From positions 224,091 through 288,090 of the forward strand of contig NZ_AWZR01000006.1 of assembly GCF_000472505.1 (NCBI RefSeq): a stretch of 64,000 bases of DNA, in the 5' to 3' direction. This DNA comes from Luteimonas sp. J29 (GTDB lineage Bacteria > Pseudomonadota > Gammaproteobacteria > Xanthomonadales > Xanthomonadaceae). Below the pieces are notes generated by a model. It worked only from the letters and a program-made list of their open reading frames with translations. It did no database searches and was not told where the DNA came from. Below are positions 24,867 to 32,293 of this stretch, piece by piece (within the stretch, counting starts at the first letter, position 1; each line of letters opens with the position of its first letter). Position numbers and translations under genes: made by a program.

Positions 24867-27779
24867 GTGCAAGTCCGAATTGCAAGATCAGCGTTGTCCC
24901 ATGCCCTCGGCCTGGCCCTGATCGGCCTGGCGGGTGCGGCCATGGCCCAGGACCAGTCCCCTGCGCAGGACGTGCCGGCGCCGTCCGCGGACCAGGACGC
25001 GACCGACCTCGACAGGGTCCTTGTCACCGGTTACCGCCAGAGCCTGCAGTACTCGACCGAAGCCAAGCGCGAGGCGACCGGCTTCACCGACAGCATCTTC
25101 TCCGAGGACATCGGCAAGTTCCCGGACACCAACATCGCCGAGTCGCTGGCGCGCATCCCCGGCATCCAGATCGACCGCGACGTCAACGGCGAAGGCCTGA
25201 ACGTCGGCATCCGCGGCCTGCCGCAGAGTTTCACCAAGACCCTGATCAACGGTGGCGAGGCGGCCACGGCCTCGATCGGCCTCAATCGCGGCAACCAGAA
25301 CCGCGAAGTCGACCTGAACCTGTTCCCGACCGAATTCTTCAACAAGCTCACGGTGTACAAGTCGCCGCAGGCGAGCCTGCCCGAAGGCGGCATCTCCGGC
25401 GTGGTCGACATGCGCCTGACCCGGCCGTTCGACATCCCCGGCCGGCATTTCAACTACTCCGGACAGTTCGACTACAACACCATCGGCGAGAAGTTCAATC
25501 CGCGCGGCTCGGCGATGTACAGCTGGACCAACGACGAAGGCACCTTCGGCGCGATGGTCGGCGCGGCCGTGGTCCGCAGCCGGATGTCGGTGCGCGGCTG
25601 GGAGTCGATCGGGTGGATGAACCCGAGCCTCAACTACCAGCAGTGCGGCCTGGAGGCGCCGGAGGGCGTCGATCCGCTCAATACCCGTCCGGCCGAGTGC
25701 AACCCGGGCGGCGGCGGCAGCCTGCAGATGCCCAATACCGTCCCGGACAACGCCTCGACCCGTGGCGCCGGCATGACACCGGGAGACGTGATCGACGCCG
25801 AATGGCTGATGGCCCAGAACCCGGGGCTGAGCCTCGACCAGATCACCGAGGCCCTGTTCCCGCGCCTGGCGCGCCCGGTCGACATGGCCGGCGACCGCGA
25901 GCGCGACTCGGTGGTCGGCTCGCTGGAGTGGCGCCCGAACGACCGGATGCACTTCTATGTCGATGCGCTGTACTCGCGCGCGAAGTACGAGAACGACCGC
26001 ATCGACATGAACCTGGTCGGCCGCACCTTCGGCCCGGTCGGCTTCATCCCGACCAACATGCAGCTCGACGCCAACAACGTCGTGACCCGCGCCACCCTGG
26101 TCAACGCGCAGTTCTTCCTGGAGGCGCGTCCGTACCGCGACGAGGTGCAGTACTGGAACATCAACCCGGGCGCGACCTTCTGGTTCGGCGAGGACGAGAG
26201 CATCCAGCTCGACCTGCAGGCCAACTGGAGCCGCAGCTGGTTCTTCCGCGAGTCGCCGACGATCCTGCCGGCGTCGCCGTTCACCACGGTCGAGTACTTC
26301 AACGACGGCGAACACCCGGTCTACACCAGCACGCTCGACCTCAACGACCCGAATGCCGGCTGGACCTGGAGCGGTGGCCGCGTGAACCTCAACAACGAGA
26401 AGCGGGTGACCGAAGCCGGGCGTCTGCGCGCCGACCTGCGCTTCGGCGACGAGATCAACAACTTCAAGGTCGGCGTGTCGCACGACCGCTTCTACCGCAC
26501 GATCGTCGCGTTCGACAACAGCGCGGCCTGGCAGGAGAACGTGTTCTCGGTGGTGCCGGACGCGCAGATTCCCAACTTCCTGCGCCCCGGTCCGTACGGC
26601 TTCATCACCGTGGACTTCGACGCGTTCATGCGCGCCACGGACTACCAGCGCTTCTTCGACGAGGCGCCCGAGGTCAACTCGTCGCAGTCTGTCGGCGCGG
26701 CCGCCGGCGGCGTGGACGAGCGCAACTTCGCGGCCTACGTCGAGGTCAACGGCGAGACCGAGGTGTGGAACCGCAACCTGCGCTTCAACGCGGGCGTGCG
26801 CTACATCGACACCGACCAGACGATCTCCAGCCCGGTGACCCTGGGCGCGCTGCGCGAATGGCAGGCGCTCGACGGCTCCTACGACGAGTGGCTGCCGTCG
26901 GCCAGCCTGCGCTGGGACGTGGCCAAGGACTGGGTGCTGCGACTGTCCAGCTCGCGCACGCTGACCCGCCCGAACCCGCGTTCGATGCTGCCGGCGACCA
27001 CCTTCTCCGATCCGTCCGCCGAGATCGCCGACCAGGGCAACCCCGACCTGTCGCCGTACCTGTCGACCAACGTCGACCTGGGCCTGGAGTGGTACACCGG
27101 TGATGAGGGCATGGTGGCGCTGACCCTGTTCAACAAGCGGGTGTCGGGCTACACCTACCAGGGCGTGACCGTCCGTCCCTTCCGCACCCTGGGCATCCCG
27201 CTCGACGCGCTGAGCGAGAACCAGCTGGCGGCGCTGATGGCCAACGGCGGCCTCGACGCGCCGATCAACGTGCGCCAGCAGGTCAACGCCAACGCCACCC
27301 TCGACATCCAGGGCTGGGAGCTGATCTGGGTGCAGCCGCTGGATTTCGTGTTCGAAGGCCTGGGCTTCATGGCCAACTACACCGACATCGACCTCAAGCC
27401 CACCGGCCAGGAGGCCGACCAACTGGCCGGCAACCTGTTCGGCATCGCCCCGGTGATGTGGAACGCCACCGCCTACTGGGAGAACGACGTCGCCTCCATC
27501 CGCCTGTCGTACAACTGGGTCGAAGGTTCGGCGCAGCGCGCGCTCGGCAACAACGAGGGCGGCCTGAACTACGCCCAGTACTTCGGCGAGGACCGCGGCC
27601 AGTTCGACCTCTCGGCCAGCTATACGCTCGACTGGCTGCCGTCGAAGCCGCAGCTGACGTTCAACGTGCTCAACCTCACCAATGAGAACACCCGCAACTA
27701 CCTGGCGTTCCCGAACGTCCCCGGCGAGATCTACCAGCCGGGCCGGACGTTCCTGATCGGCATCCGCGGCACGTTCTGA
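24867..27779 (+). CDS. TonB-dependent receptor for xylan oligosaccharides (outer membrane)
   Basis: The 970-residue protein starts at GTG 24867, right after GGGAGGGG. A signal peptide (LGLALIGLAGAAMAQ) is followed by a TonB-box-like segment (DLDRVLVTGYRQS), the plug domain (FSEDIGKFPDTNIAESLARI, EGLNVGIRGLPQSFTKTLIN) and a 22-strand barrel ending in FLIGIRGTF, with the C-terminal Phe expected of outer-membrane proteins. It belongs to the carbohydrate-type receptors common in Xanthomonadaceae, which actively import oligosaccharides into the periplasm. The surrounding genes and the xyl-box-like operator indicate xylo- or glucuronoxylo-oligosaccharides. It lacks an N-terminal signalling (STN) domain, so it should not itself act in sigma/anti-sigma control. 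Confidence 0.9.
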   Translation: MQVRIARSALSHALGLALIGLAGAAMAQDQSPAQDVPAPSADQDATDLDRVLVTGYRQSLQYSTEAKREATGFTDSIFSEDIGKFPDTNIAESLARIPGIQIDRDVNGEGLNVGIRGLPQSFTKTLINGGEAATASIGLNRGNQNREVDLNLFPTEFFNKLTVYKSPQASLPEGGISGVVDMRLTRPFDIPGRHFNYSGQFDYNTIGEKFNPRGSAMYSWTNDEGTFGAMVGAAVVRSRMSVRGWESIGWMNPSLNYQQCGLEAPEGVDPLNTRPAECNPGGGGSLQMPNTVPDNASTRGAGMTPGDVIDAEWLMAQNPGLSLDQITEALFPRLARPVDMAGDRERDSVVGSLEWRPNDRMHFYVDALYSRAKYENDRIDMNLVGRTFGPVGFIPTNMQLDANNVVTRATLVNAQFFLEARPYRDEVQYWNINPGATFWFGEDESIQLDLQANWSRSWFFRESPTILPASPFTTVEYFNDGEHPVYTSTLDLNDPNAGWTWSGGRVNLNNEKRVTEAGRLRADLRFGDEINNFKVGVSHDRFYRTIVAFDNSAAWQENVFSVVPDAQIPNFLRPGPYGFITVDFDAFMRATDYQRFFDEAPEVNSSQSVGAAAGGVDERNFAAYVEVNGETEVWNRNLRFNAGVRYIDTDQTISSPVTLGALREWQALDGSYDEWLPSASLRWDVAKDWVLRLSSSRTLTRPNPRSMLPATTFSDPSAEIADQGNPDLSPYLSTNVDLGLEWYTGDEGMVALTLFNKRVSGYTYQGVTVRPFRTLGIPLDALSENQLAALMANGGLDAPINVRQQVNANATLDIQGWELIWVQPLDFVFEGLGFMANYTDIDLKPTGQEADQLAGNLFGIAPVMWNATAYWENDVASIRLSYNWVEGSAQRALGNNEGGLNYAQYFGEDRGQFDLSASYTLDWLPSKPQLTFNVLNLTNENTRNYLAFPNVPGEIYQPGRTFLIGIRGTF

Positions 27780-27807
27780 CCGGGTCCTTTCGGGACTGCT
27801 TTCTCCC

Positions 27808-27853
27808 CACGACCCCTCCGGCACCGTGCGTGCCGGACGGGTCGTGATTTTTT
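27808..27853 (+). terminator. Rho-independent terminator of the receptor gene
   Basis: A long GC-rich stem (CACGACCC / GGGTCGTG outside, CCGGCAC / GTGCCGG inside, loop near CGTGC) is followed by TTTTTT at 27848-27853, 29 bases after the receptor stop. It is among the clearest intrinsic terminators in the window and separates the receptor from the transporter gene downstream, which therefore needs its own promoter in 27854-28061. Confidence 0.9.
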
Positions 27854-28061
27854 GCGCGGGGAGCCAGGGCCGGGCCGCGCCGGCGGCACGGCCGCGGCGC
27901 CGTGGGCATCGCGCCGCGATTCCGAAGCCGGCGCGCGACATGCCAGAGTTGGAATGGGTCCATCGATTTGCGCGCGGACGGGAGAGCTTCCGGCCCCGCC
28001 ACGGTTAGGATAGGCGCGATCGGCGGTCCGTTCCGCCGGCACGCAGAAGCGGGGGGCATTC

Positions 28062-29540
28062 TTGAATACCAGTACTGAGCGGCTTTCGGTCACCGAGAAG
28101 GTGGGTTACAGCCTCGGCGACCTCGCGGCGAACCTCATCTTCCAGACGTTGATGACGTTCCTCGCGTACTTCTACACCGACATCTACCGCATCCCTGCCG
28201 GCACCGCGGCCACCATCATCTTCGTGGTCGGCCTGCTCGGTGCCTTCGTGTTCACCCCGCTGGTGGCGGTGCTGGCCGACCGCACCAACTCCCGTTGGGG
28301 CAAGTTCCGGCCCTGGATCCTGTGGACGGCGGTGCCGTTCGGCGTCCTCTCGCTGCTGGCCTTCACCACGCCGGACCTGGGGCCGCAGGGCAAGGTGTTC
28401 TACGCCGCCGCCACCTATACCCTGCTGGTGCTGGTGTACGCGGCCAACAACCTGCCGTACGCGGCCCTGAGCGGCGTGCTCACCGGCAACATGGGCGAGC
28501 GCAACAGCCTGTCGGCCTACCGCTTCGTCGCGGTGATGGTGGCCCAGCTGGTGGTGCAGGCGCTGCTGCTGCCGCTGGTCAACATCCTCGGCGACGGCGA
28601 CCGCGTGCAGGGCTTCCGGAACACGATGCTGCTGTTCGCGGTGGTCGGCACCGTGTTCTTCCTGATCACCTTCCTCACCACCCGCGAGCGCGTGGTCCCG
28701 GCGCAGGAGCAGAAGTCCAGCGTCGGCCGCGACCTGGCCGACCTGGCCGGCAACCGGCCGTGGCTGATCATGCTGCTGGTGACCATCCTGGTGTTCACGA
28801 CCCTTGCCCTGAAGGGCGGCACCTACGTGTACTACTTCGAGAACTACCTGCAGGAGCCGGCGATGGCCAGGTTCCTGGAGTCGATCGGCTTCTACAGCGT
28901 CCTGGGCGGGATCAACTCGGCGCTGGTCGGCATGGGCCTGGCCGGCTTCGACCTGCCGGAGGATGCCACCACGTCGGCCTTCGGCCTGTTCAACGCCGGC
29001 GGCATCATCCTGATGGTGGTGGGCATCGGCTTCTCGAAGAGGCTGGCCGACCGCTTCGGCAAGCGCGACGTGTTCGGCGTGTTCCTGGTCATCTCGACCC
29101 TGTTCATGCTCGCCTTCTACATCATCCCGCCGGACCGCATCGGCCTGGTGTTCGGCGCGCAGATCCTGCACGGCTTCTTCTACGGCATCACCATCCCGCT
29201 GCTGTGGGCGATGGTGGCCGACGTGGCCGACTACTCCGAGTGGAAGAACCACCGCCGCGCGACCGCGATCATCTTCTCCGCGATCCTGTGCGGCCTGAAA
29301 GTCGGTCTGAGCATCGGCGGCGCGCTGGTCGCCGGCATCCTCGCCCACTACGGCTACGACGCCGACCTGCCGGCGCAGTCGCCGGAGACGGTCGCCGGCA
29401 TCCGCCTGGCGGTGAGCCTGTACTGCTCGGCGCCGTTCCTGCTGGCCGCGGCCCTGCTGTTTTTCTACAGGATCAACAAGCAGATGGAATCGCAGATCGA
29501 ACGCGACCTGGCAGCGCGCCGCGTCGGCCAGCCGGCCTGA
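28062..29540 (+). CDS. GPH-family (glycoside-pentoside-hexuronide) cation symporter
   Basis: The 492-residue inner-membrane carrier has twelve predicted spans. Typical GPH/MelB-XynP signatures are LSVTEKVGYSLGDLAANLIFQ at the N-terminus (core GYSLGDLAANL), VLADRTNSRWGKFRPWILW after segment 2, YAALSGVLTGNMGERNSLSAYR and WAMVADVADYSEWKNHRRAT. Relatives import xylosides, xylobiose or melibiose with Na+ or H+. The start is TTG at 28062, preceded by GGGGGG; no in-frame ATG gives an intact first segment. The gene lies upstream of a GH43 lacking a signal peptide and an aldose epimerase, which suggests import followed by intracellular hydrolysis and mutarotation. Confidence 0.9.
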   Translation: MNTSTERLSVTEKVGYSLGDLAANLIFQTLMTFLAYFYTDIYRIPAGTAATIIFVVGLLGAFVFTPLVAVLADRTNSRWGKFRPWILWTAVPFGVLSLLAFTTPDLGPQGKVFYAAATYTLLVLVYAANNLPYAALSGVLTGNMGERNSLSAYRFVAVMVAQLVVQALLLPLVNILGDGDRVQGFRNTMLLFAVVGTVFFLITFLTTRERVVPAQEQKSSVGRDLADLAGNRPWLIMLLVTILVFTTLALKGGTYVYYFENYLQEPAMARFLESIGFYSVLGGINSALVGMGLAGFDLPEDATTSAFGLFNAGGIILMVVGIGFSKRLADRFGKRDVFGVFLVISTLFMLAFYIIPPDRIGLVFGAQILHGFFYGITIPLLWAMVADVADYSEWKNHRRATAIIFSAILCGLKVGLSIGGALVAGILAHYGYDADLPAQSPETVAGIRLAVSLYCSAPFLLAAALLFFYRINKQMESQIERDLAARRVGQPA

Positions 29541-29569
29541 GCCATCCGCAAGACACTCCAGAGGACACC

Positions 29570-30592
29570 ATGGCAGACCGCGAATACACCGAGGCCGAAC
29601 TGAAGGCGCTGGCCGACAAGGCCATCTCCAGGCCCCTGGTGACGCATATCTACACCGCCGACCCGTCGGCGCACGTGTTCGAGGGGAAGATCTACATCTA
29701 CCCCTCGCACGACATCGAGACCGGCGCCGCCTTCGACGACGATGGCGGCCACTTCCAGATGCGCGACTACCACGTGCTGTGCCAGGACTCGCCCACGTCC
29801 CCCGCGCGCGACTGCGGCGTGGCGCTGAGCGTGGACGACGTGCCGTGGGCGGACCGCCAGATGTGGGCACCGGACGCGGCGACCCGGAACGGCAAGTACT
29901 ACCTGTACTTCCCGGCCAAGCGGCCCGACGGGATCTTCCAGATCGGGGTGGCGGTGGGCGACCGGCCGGAAGGGCCGTTCAAGCCGGAGCCGGAGCCGAT
30001 CCGCGGCAGCTACTCGATCGACCCGGCGGTGTTCGGGGACGAGGACGGCGAGTTCTACCTCTACTTCGGCGGCATCTGGGGCGGGCAGCTGCAGAAGTAC
30101 CGCGACAACCGCTACGACCCGGCGCACGAGGAGCCGGCCGACGACGAACCGGCCCTGGGCCCGATCATCGCGCGGCTGACCGAGGATATGAAGCAGTTCG
30201 CGGAAACCCCGCGCGAGGTGCTGATCCTCGACCCGGAGGACGGCAAGCCGCTGCGCGCCGGCGACCACGACCGCCGCTTCTTCGAGGCGCCGTGGGTGCA
30301 CAGGTACGGCGGGCGCTACTACCTCTCGTACTCCACCGGCAACACCCACTACCTGTGCTACGCCACCAGCGACAGCCCGTACGGGCCGTTCGTGTACCAG
30401 GGCCGGATCCTCGAGCCGGTGGTGGGCTGGACGACCCACCATTCGATCGTCGAGTTCGATGGCCGCTGGTGGCTGTACTACCACGACTCGATCCTGTCGG
30501 GTGGCGTGACCCACCTGCGCTCGGCCAAGGTGGTCGAACTCGCCTACGACGCGCAGGGACGGATCCGCACACTGCATCCGTATGGCGGCTGA
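29570..30592 (+). CDS. Glycoside hydrolase family 43 enzyme, probable intracellular xylosidase/arabinofuranosidase
   Basis: The 340-residue single-domain protein lacks a signal peptide. The GH43 triad is visible: base Asp31 in TADPSAHVFEGKIYIYPS, Asp151 in SYSIDPAVFGDEDG and acid Glu239 in FFEAPWVHRYGGRYYLSY. The short form with the PSHD segment near the N-terminus resembles GH43 members acting on arabinoxylan oligosaccharides. ATG 29570 follows AGAGGA with four bases between. It is 29 bases after the GPH symporter and overlaps the epimerase gene by 11 bases, so the three genes form an uptake and processing operon. Xylosidase and arabinofuranosidase activities are both possible. Confidence 0.9.
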   Translation: MADREYTEAELKALADKAISRPLVTHIYTADPSAHVFEGKIYIYPSHDIETGAAFDDDGGHFQMRDYHVLCQDSPTSPARDCGVALSVDDVPWADRQMWAPDAATRNGKYYLYFPAKRPDGIFQIGVAVGDRPEGPFKPEPEPIRGSYSIDPAVFGDEDGEFYLYFGGIWGGQLQKYRDNRYDPAHEEPADDEPALGPIIARLTEDMKQFAETPREVLILDPEDGKPLRAGDHDRRFFEAPWVHRYGGRYYLSYSTGNTHYLCYATSDSPYGPFVYQGRILEPVVGWTTHHSIVEFDGRWWLYYHDSILSGGVTHLRSAKVVELAYDAQGRIRTLHPYGG

Positions 30593-31430
30593 CGCCGCGG
30601 GCGCCGACCCGGGCCCGCTCTCGCCGCTGGCCCCGGGACGGCTGCTGACGATCGGCGACGGCGCGCTCGAGGTCGACATCGCCGCCGAGGCCGGCGGACG
30701 CATCGCGCAGGTGCGGTTCGAGGGTGTCGAGCAGCTGGTCGGCCATGGCGGGGACGGCGCGGATGCGGCGATCGCCTGGGGCTGTTATCCGATGGTGCCC
30801 TGGTGCGGACGCATCCGCGGGGGGCGTTTCGGATTCGACGGGCGCAGCTTCCGGCTGCCGGTGAACCTGGGCGACCACGCCATCCACGGCGTCGGCTTCC
30901 TGCTGCCGTGGCGCGTGGTGACGCACGGGCTGCGCCACGCCACGCTGGAACTGGCCTTGCCGGCCGACCATCGCTGGCCGTTCGGGGGCACGGCGCGCCA
31001 GCGGATCGACGTGCGAGGGACGGTGCTGGAACTGGAACTGTCGGTGACGGCGGGCGACCAGGCGATGCCGGCCTCGATCGGCTGGCACCCGTGGTTCCGC
31101 AAGCCCGGGCGGATGGAGTTCGCGCCCGAGGCGATGTATCCGCGCGACGCGCAGGGCATCACGGTGCTGCCGTCCGGACCGGTCCGCTCCGGCCCTTGGG
31201 ACGACTGCTTCGTGAACCGGACGCCCGTGGTCCTGCACCGGGCGGGGCAACGCGTCCGCCTGGTGTCCGAATGCACGGACTGGGTGGTCTATGACGAGAC
31301 CGCGCACGCGACCTGCGTGGAACCGCAGACCGCCCCGCCCGACGCCTTCAACCTTGTGCCGGGCCACCGGCTGCAGCCGGGCGCGACGCTGTCGGCCCGA
31401 TTCTCGCTGCAGTGGGATCGCGTCGGGTAG
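30582..31430 (+). CDS. Aldose 1-epimerase family protein (mutarotase)
   Basis: The 282-residue beta-sandwich protein of the galactose mutarotase family shows the expected order of motifs: EAGGRIAQVRFEG, YPMVPWCGRIRGGRFGFDG with the substrate-binding Arg, NLGDHAIHGVGFLLPWRV with the catalytic His, SIGWHPWFRKPG with the second His, and a C-terminal CVEPQTAPPDAFNL with the catalytic Glu. It should speed alpha-beta conversion of a monosaccharide, plausibly xylose or arabinose released by the overlapping GH43 gene product. The start lies inside the GH43 stop region (11-base overlap), implying coupled translation. Length is a little below classical GalM, as in the COG2017 group. Confidence 0.88.
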   Translation: MAADAAGADPGPLSPLAPGRLLTIGDGALEVDIAAEAGGRIAQVRFEGVEQLVGHGGDGADAAIAWGCYPMVPWCGRIRGGRFGFDGRSFRLPVNLGDHAIHGVGFLLPWRVVTHGLRHATLELALPADHRWPFGGTARQRIDVRGTVLELELSVTAGDQAMPASIGWHPWFRKPGRMEFAPEAMYPRDAQGITVLPSGPVRSGPWDDCFVNRTPVVLHRAGQRVRLVSECTDWVVYDETAHATCVEPQTAPPDAFNLVPGHRLQPGATLSARFSLQWDRVG

Positions 31431-31451
31431 GCGCCTGCCACAGGCGCCAGG

Positions 31452-31946
31452 TCAGCGTTCCTCGCCCGGCGTCGCCAGGCGCCACCGTCCCCACTGGTCC
31501 TCGACGTCGTCGCCGGTGGTGGTGCGTGCACCGCGGTCGCCGGCGTAGCGGTAGAGCGGATGGCCGCGCCAGGTGACGTGGTTGCGGCCGCCGGCCCCCG
31601 GCAGGGTGCCGATGTCCGCGGCGTCCACGCTGGCGTCGGCGACGGGGTTCGGGGTGTCGCTGGTGACCGGGGGCCAGACCTGCTCGCAGGCGGCGTCGCA
31701 GCGGCTGCCGTCGGCATTGCCCTCCAGGTAGTACAGCGCCGCGCCGCTGGCGTCGGCCAGATGGCCCGGCGTGCCCTCGCGCACCAGCAGCGGCTGCGCG
31801 CCGGGCGCGGGGTTGGATTCGGCGGGCGTCGCGGGGGACGGACCTGCGGCCCCCGGCTCCGGCGCCCGGTCGGGCGGCGTGGCGTCGTAGCCGCAGCCGG
31901 CCAGCAGGGCCAGTGCGAGCGCGCAGGTCAGGGGCGTGCGGGACAT
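31452..31946 (-). CDS. Small lipoprotein with COG4315-type secreted repeats, function unknown
   Basis: The 164-residue protein starts with a lipoprotein signal (MSRTPLTCALALALLAGC, Cys18). A Pro/Ala-rich linker leads to two divergent repeats of the family Secreted repeat of unknown function: HLADASGAALYYLEGNADGS with CDAACEQVWPPV, and NHVTWRGHPLYRYAGDRG. In this family the motif of Tyr/Phe followed by Cys and W-P is typical. Cys pairs may form a disulfide. It probably sits in the envelope; biochemical function is not established for the family. ATG 31946 is preceded by GGAGACCGG. It is convergent with the epimerase gene and not obviously part of the xylan locus. Confidence 0.8.
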   Translation of the reverse strand: MSRTPLTCALALALLAGCGYDATPPDRAPEPGAAGPSPATPAESNPAPGAQPLLVREGTPGHLADASGAALYYLEGNADGSRCDAACEQVWPPVTSDTPNPVADASVDAADIGTLPGAGGRNHVTWRGHPLYRYAGDRGARTTTGDDVEDQWGRWRLATPGEER

Positions 31947-32028
31947 GTCCGGTCTCCGTGTCGGCTCACCGGCATGCTGCCGGGCCGGCCGTGACCGGGG
32001 GATCAAGGCGTCCGCGGCGGCCGGACGC

Positions 32029-32053
32029 AAAAAAACCCCGCGCTCGGCGGGGT
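32029..32053 (-). terminator. Rho-independent terminator of tRNA-Leu
   Basis: Read on the minus strand, GACCCCGC-CGAGC-GCGGGG is followed by TTTTTTT. It lies 66 bases beyond the tRNA 3' end and about 80 bases upstream of the lipoprotein start. Confidence 0.88.
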
Positions 32054-32118
32054 CTCCTGGTGTTCTTCTTGGTGCCCTTCTTGCCGCACCTGGCGCGTGG
32101 CGCTCAGGTGCCTTGTCT

Positions 32119-32203
<85 letters not shown>

Positions 32204-32293
32204 AGGTGGGCGCGTATTGTTGCGGTGCGGTGCCTTCCTGTCAACGCTTGGCCTCGACCGCCGGGCGACGCGGCCCTGTGTAACATGCCGCCG

